Assembly: GCA_002435955.1 (NCBI GenBank)
Contig: DIWZ01000005.1
Span: 13,829-77,828 of the forward strand
From: Pelobacter sp. UBA6093
GTDB taxonomy: Bacteria > Desulfobacterota > Desulfuromonadia > Desulfuromonadales > Syntrophotaleaceae
Length of the DNA stretch: 64,000 bases
Direction of reading: 5' to 3'
Below are positions 60,195-64,000 of this stretch, in pieces. Numbering within the stretch: the first letter of the stretch is position 1; every line of letters starts with the position of its first letter. The translations under genes were made by a program, and so were the position numbers. The notes beneath the pieces are model-generated. The model had not been told where the DNA came from. It was given only the letters and a program-made list of their open reading frames with translations, and did not search any database.

Positions 60195-62014
60195 GCACAC
60201 AGAGCCTCGCGGTGGCCACTGAGCAACCGCTGATAGGTGAAGAAGGCCGCTGCCCCTTCACGTCCCATGTAACGCTGGATGGTTTTCTGGTCGGTTTGCA
60301 GCAAGTCCACCAGGATCAACCCGTCCAACACATCGCTGAACTGCGGATCGAGATTGAAGGTCAGCAGCTTGCCGCCCAGGTTCAGATAATGCCGCAGCAG
60401 TACCGGGATCCCCTTCTGCTGCACCTCGATGTCGGCCACCAGGGGCGCGACCTGTTCCATGCTGCCGCAAAAGCTGCGCGCCAGTTCCCCGCTGCAGCCG
60501 CGGATACGCGCCTTGGCGTGAAACGGCACCCGCGGTTTCACCAGCCGCGACAGTTGCGGCAGGGGCATTTCGGCATGCAGGGTGCCGGCGATCAATTTAC
60601 GCGACAGGTCGCTGTAATCGCGGGTGATACTGACCGGACCGAACAGCACCCGGTAGCGGGGATTTTTGACCACGAAGCGGCCGATCCCCTTCCACAGCAG
60701 CAACAGGGGTGAATAGCTTTTCTGATATTCGGGTCGCACAAAGGAACGCCCCAGCTCCAGTGCCGGGCCGATGGCGTCGAACATGCGGCGACGGTATTTG
60801 AAAAGGGTGTGGGTATACAGTCCCTGCTTGCCGAAGCGTTCCAGCAGTTTGTCGCAACAGCCGACCCGGTAGGCGCCAACCAGCTCATGCCGCTCGCTAT
60901 GCCACAAAAACAGGTGCAGGTAATCCTGGTCGAAACGGTCCAGGTCAAAGGACCGCCCGGTGCCCTCCCCCACCGCCCTGAAGGTGATTTCCCGCAGCCG
61001 GCCGATCTCCAGCAAGAGATACGGGATCTGGCCGGCTTCGGCCTGCCACACCTGCAAAGGTCCGCTGTGCACCAGCAATTGACTCGGAGGCAACCGCGAC
61101 ACCTCGTCGGCCATCAGATCCGCATCTTGCGGTGGGATAACGTCTTCTGAAACAGCTCCTCCGGAGGGAGGCTGTGCCCCGCCGCTGGGAGTGGCCGCCC
61201 CCAGCAAATAGGTGCGCAGGCGCAGATAATCGATGCGCTCCCGGTCATCGGCGCATTCGGCCAACCGTGACCAGGGGACGGGCCGGCCGCCGCGCAAGCG
61301 GACCGTGCCGCCCTGGTGGTGCAGCAGCATGCGCCCCAGCAACAGGGTGCGCAGGCGCGGATGGATCAGACCGGCCGCCTGGAACAGCATGCCGTTGCGA
61401 CCGGGGATATACACGGGAACCACGGGGGCCTGGCAATGGCGGATCAGCGCCCCCACCGACTCCTGCCAGAGAGGATCGGCCACTTCGCGACGGCGCAGTT
61501 GCAGATGCGAAACCTCCCCGGCCGGAAAGGTCAGCAGCAATCCGCCTTCGCGCACATGGCGGATGGCCTGGCGCAAAGGACCGATATTGACCCGCGTACC
61601 GGACGCACCGCTAAGGATATCCACCCCGATGAGGGCCTCGCGCAACGGAGGCAGCCGCTGCAGCAAACTGTTGGCCAGCACCTTGACATCCGGGCGGATG
61701 CGCCGCAATGCCTCGATCATGACCAGCCCCTCCACCGCGCCAAATGGATGGTTGGCCACCACGATGGCCGGCCCCTGCCGGGGGATATGATCGAGCCCTT
61801 CGCCCTCCAGTTCGCAGGTCACGTTCATCTGTTCGAGAACCACCCGACAGAACTCCTCGGGAGCATTTTCATCCGGCAATTGCCGATACATATCCCGGCA
61901 TTGCCGCACTCCGAGCAGTTTCTCCAACGGATCGACCAGCAGGGTTCTGAACACACGGTTGTGTGCCAGGGGCCAGGGAATATCGAAAGGATCGTAATCT
62001 GTTTTGTCGCTCAT
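60191..62014 (-). CDS. OlsF-like bifunctional ornithine-lipid synthase
   Basis: 607 residues. N-terminal PlsC/LPLAT acyltransferase (about 60-260): VVANHPFGAVEGLVMIEALR (NHxxxE variant of NHxxxxD) and LLTFPAGEVSHL. C-terminal GNAT/OlsB-like acyltransferase (about 300-600): RELVGAYRVGCCDKLLERFG, then KYRRRMFDAIGPALELGRSF. The fusion is the layout of Serratia OlsF, which acylates ornithine twice to give ornithine lipids. Head-group specificity is inferred. Confidence 0.8.
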   Translation of the reverse strand: MSDKTDYDPFDIPWPLAHNRVFRTLLVDPLEKLLGVRQCRDMYRQLPDENAPEEFCRVVLEQMNVTCELEGEGLDHIPRQGPAIVVANHPFGAVEGLVMIEALRRIRPDVKVLANSLLQRLPPLREALIGVDILSGASGTRVNIGPLRQAIRHVREGGLLLTFPAGEVSHLQLRRREVADPLWQESVGALIRHCQAPVVPVYIPGRNGMLFQAAGLIHPRLRTLLLGRMLLHHQGGTVRLRGGRPVPWSRLAECADDRERIDYLRLRTYLLGAATPSGGAQPPSGGAVSEDVIPPQDADLMADEVSRLPPSQLLVHSGPLQVWQAEAGQIPYLLLEIGRLREITFRAVGEGTGRSFDLDRFDQDYLHLFLWHSERHELVGAYRVGCCDKLLERFGKQGLYTHTLFKYRRRMFDAIGPALELGRSFVRPEYQKSYSPLLLLWKGIGRFVVKNPRYRVLFGPVSITRDYSDLSRKLIAGTLHAEMPLPQLSRLVKPRVPFHAKARIRGCSGELARSFCGSMEQVAPLVADIEVQQKGIPVLLRHYLNLGGKLLTFNLDPQFSDVLDGLILVDLLQTDQKTIQRYMGREGAAAFFTYQRLLSGHREALCA

Positions 62015-62268
62015 TGCGCGTGCCTCCTGTGATGCGGTATCGAACAGTTGGAAGGCTAACTCAGCATGATTAGGGGAAGGTTACGGGGCGGTTAATTTTG
62101 CATGGTGGGATTGTTCCGGAATTCGTTTTCCGTCAACAAGGCTGACCTGATAGAATAATCCATAGGATGTGCTGAGGTACGAAGCGCATGGTTTGTAGTG
62201 TGGACTATTTCAAGGGGCATTCCAAGATTGCGGGGACGTGCCGTTTTAAGAGCAGGCTGCCGAAGGGG

Positions 62269-63004
62269 AAGCTTTTGCACTCAGCACTCAGCACTCAGCA
62301 CTCAGCACTCAGCACTCGGCACTCGGCACTCGGCACTCGGTGCTCGGTGCTCGGTGCTCGGTGCTCGGTGCTTGGTGCTTGGTGCTTCAAGACCGCGGGG
62401 ACGCGCCCCCGCCCGGCGCCTTACTTTTTGTCCAAGCCAACAAAAAGTAAGCAAAAAATGGCTTCCCCTGCGGGGGGCGATGGGGTCGCGGAGAGTGGCA
62501 GATTCCATGAAGATGGCGTCAATTTATCCTGCAGCCGGATTCTTGGAACTGTTTCTCCTGCGCGGAATACCGAACCGAGATGGCCGTTGTTCCCCTTGCG
62601 AGGCGGGCAGCAAGGTGTTGTTGAGTGGAAAGCGTAAGCCAAACCACAAGCCACATCTCAAGCAAAACCGGATGTAGGTGTTACCCGAGCCAGTAGCGCC
62701 GGTGCCGGCAACGGCTGTGCTGCGATCTGCGCGCACCATCTCTGCCGGCACATGCGCCGACCGCAGACGCGCCGACTGTCATTCGCAGCCAGGGTGCCTC
62801 GACGCAACCAACCTCGCGCCAGACATAACGGCGAAGCCAGGTTTCAGGCCATTTCTTTGGATACTTTCTTTGGGGCCTTGCAAAGAAAGTATCCCGGCTG
62901 CCGGCCGGGACCGGCGAAGTTAAGATTGTAAGCTTTTACACTCAGCACTCAGCACTCAGCACTCGGTGCTTGGTACTCGATACTCGATACTCGGTACTCA
63001 ACCT
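62269..63004 (+). repeat. Heptamer-bounded element, copy 2 (complete)
   Basis: Left edge AAGCTTTTGCACTCAGCACT then an array of about 16 heptamers (62278-62387: CACTCAG, CACTCGG, TGCTCGG, TGCTTGG) and TTCAAGACCGCGGGGACGCG. Interior about 62388-62860 holds the CTTACTTTTTGT / ACAAAAAGTAAG hairpin and a frame GFLELFLLRGIP shared with copy 1. Right edge: TACTTTCTTTG / CAAAGAAAGTA hairpin (62859-62891), GATTGTAAGCTTTTACACTC and about nine heptamers (62938-63000). Confidence 0.8.
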
Positions 63005-63047
63005 TAACCCCCCTGCCTCCTGCAATATGAATCGAAAGGAACCATCC

Positions 63048-63878
63048 ATGTGCCAGATGCTCGGCATGAACTGCAATGTACCCACCGATATCTGCTTTTC
63101 CTTTACCGGTTTCCGAAAACGCGGCGGCGCGACCGATGTGCATTCGGATGGCTGGGGAATTGCTTTTTTTGAGGGTAAGGGGGTACGGCTGTTTGTCGAT
63201 CCGCAACCGTCAGCCAAATCGGCCGTTGCCGAACTGGTGCGCAGCTATCCGATCCATTCCCTGAATGTCGTCGCCCATATCCGCAAGGCCACCCAGGGGG
63301 TGACCAGTCTGGAGAACACCCACCCGTTCATGCGCGAGCTGTGGGGCCGCTACTGGCTGTTCGCTCACAACGGCAACCTGCCGCAATTCCAGCCACACCT
63401 CGACGGTAGTTTCACGCCGGTCGGCAATACCGACAGCGAACGGATTTTCTGCTGGCTGCTGCAGAGTTTGCGCCAGCGTTTCGGCAACACGCCACCGGAA
63501 CGTACGGAACTTTTCAATGCCATCGGCGAGCTGACCCTGCCACTGGCGGCCACGGGGATTTTCAACTATCTGCTGTCCAACGGCGATTGTCTGGTGGCGC
63601 ACTGTTCCACCGAATTGAGCTACATCATCCGCTGCGCACCGTTTGCCAGCGCGCATCTCAAGGACGAGGATATCAGCATCGATTTCAGCAAGGTTACAAA
63701 CCCCGACGACCGGGTGGCGGTGATCGCGACCCTGCCCCTGACTGATAACGAGCCATGGGTCAACATGCGTCCGGGAACCCTGTGGATGTTTCACGATGGG
63801 GAAGTCATCGGCCAGCAGGACACAGTCCCCAGTCCGGTCAAGACAATGGCCGAATCGGTTGGAATGATGCAAGAATAA
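63048..63878 (+). CDS. yafJ: YafJ-type class II glutamine amidotransferase
   Basis: 276 residues from the ATG after AAGGAA. Cys2 in MCQMLGM is the N-terminal nucleophile exposed by Met removal. Family text: GGATDVHSDGWGIAFFEGKG, HIRKATQGVTSLENTHPF, WLFAHNGNL, NTDSERIFCWLL. The class hydrolyses glutamine or acts as a peptidase; YafJ substrate is unknown. It follows the heptamer array of copy 2 at short distance, so its 5' UTR begins in the repeat. Confidence 0.9.
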   Translation: MCQMLGMNCNVPTDICFSFTGFRKRGGATDVHSDGWGIAFFEGKGVRLFVDPQPSAKSAVAELVRSYPIHSLNVVAHIRKATQGVTSLENTHPFMRELWGRYWLFAHNGNLPQFQPHLDGSFTPVGNTDSERIFCWLLQSLRQRFGNTPPERTELFNAIGELTLPLAATGIFNYLLSNGDCLVAHCSTELSYIIRCAPFASAHLKDEDISIDFSKVTNPDDRVAVIATLPLTDNEPWVNMRPGTLWMFHDGEVIGQQDTVPSPVKTMAESVGMMQE

Positions 63879-63886
63879 GACGGGGA

Positions 63887-64000
63887 TAAAGATTGTAAGC
63901 TTTTGCACTCAGCACTCAGCACTCAGCACTCGGTACTCGGTACTCGGTACTCGGTACTCGGTACTCGGTACTCGGTACTCGGTACTTCAAGACCGCGGGG
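63887..64000 (+). repeat. Heptamer-bounded element, copy 3 (cut by window end)
   Basis: ATTGTAAGCTTTTGCACTCA then about 11 heptamers to 63986, ACTCAGC then ACTCGGT, ending TTCAAGACCGCGGGG exactly like copy 2. Confidence 0.8.

Noticed and set aside
62278..62387. Tandem heptamers as a CRISPR array
   Set aside because: Units are 7 bases with no spacers; a CRISPR repeat is 21-48 bases with unique spacers and no cas genes are nearby.

Overview
The window looks like chromosomal DNA from a Desulfuromonadales-type bacterium (Geobacter/Pelobacter/Desulfuromonas relatives, Desulfobacterota). The assignment is inference from gene content: a selenocysteine-containing SelD, a hopanoid-type HpnA epimerase, a CoA-disulfide-reductase/rhodanese/TusA/DsrE fusion, O2- or NO-reducing-type diiron MBL proteins, LPP20/COG3014/LpoB lipoprotein clusters and an OlsF-like ornithine-lipid synthase. 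I saw no rRNA, tRNA or CRISPR array.

Layout. 1-4.9 kb: end of a Pit-accessory (DUF47) gene, a PPDK-like protein without the PEP/pyruvate barrel, an SLC13 transporter and a tiny lipoprotein. 5-14.8 kb: sulfur/redox genes (four-module CoADR fusion, two MBL proteins), CreD, a transglutaminase-like protein, a zinc-ribbon/TM2/pilin-like fusion, a 58-residue Cys-rich protein with its own promoter, and a secreted Cache protein. 15-18.5 kb: four-gene lipoprotein operon. 18.7-23.3 kb: selD (UGA-encoded Sec plus SECIS hairpin), a phosphoglycerate-mutase/NMNAT-like pair and hpnA. 23.5-41.6 kb: ordinary housekeeping and transport genes (TerC, beta-CASP MBL, MFS, class I aldolase, second CoADR-rhodanese, stand-alone SecF, Ca2+/H+ or Na+ antiporter, YpfJ) separated by intergenic spaces full of dispersed repeats and gene remnants. 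41.7-45.9 kb: accessory zone with an IS30 remnant, a broken REP-associated transposase (RAYT), an AT-rich two-gene module of unknown function and another transposase remnant. 45.9-51.9 kb: dioxygenase, Lgt-like protein, phosphatidylserine decarboxylase and an unknown 823-residue protein. 52-53.9 kb: IS481-type element nested inside a heptamer-bounded repeat. 53.9-62 kb: chemoreceptor, PAP2 phosphatase, EAL-CBS-GGDEF protein, glycosyltransferase, small coupled ORF and OlsF-like acyltransferase, probably a membrane-lipid/signalling locus. 62-64 kb: second copy of the heptamer-bounded repeat, a YafJ-type amidotransferase and the beginning of a third copy.

The most unusual features are: (i) the AT-rich two-gene module at 43745-45143 (soluble protein plus coiled-coil/three-TM protein), a candidate undescribed system; (ii) the repeat ecology: two REP-like families sharing a common 13-base tail, one of them abutting a RAYT gene inactivated by a small palindromic insertion inside its HUH codons; (iii) a heptamer-array-bounded element present three times, whose edge supplies the stop codon of a chemoreceptor gene; and (iv) the selenoprotein SelD, which a normal ORF caller truncates.

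Coordinates of starts were re-chosen by ribosome-binding sites and family alignments from memory; no database search was run.
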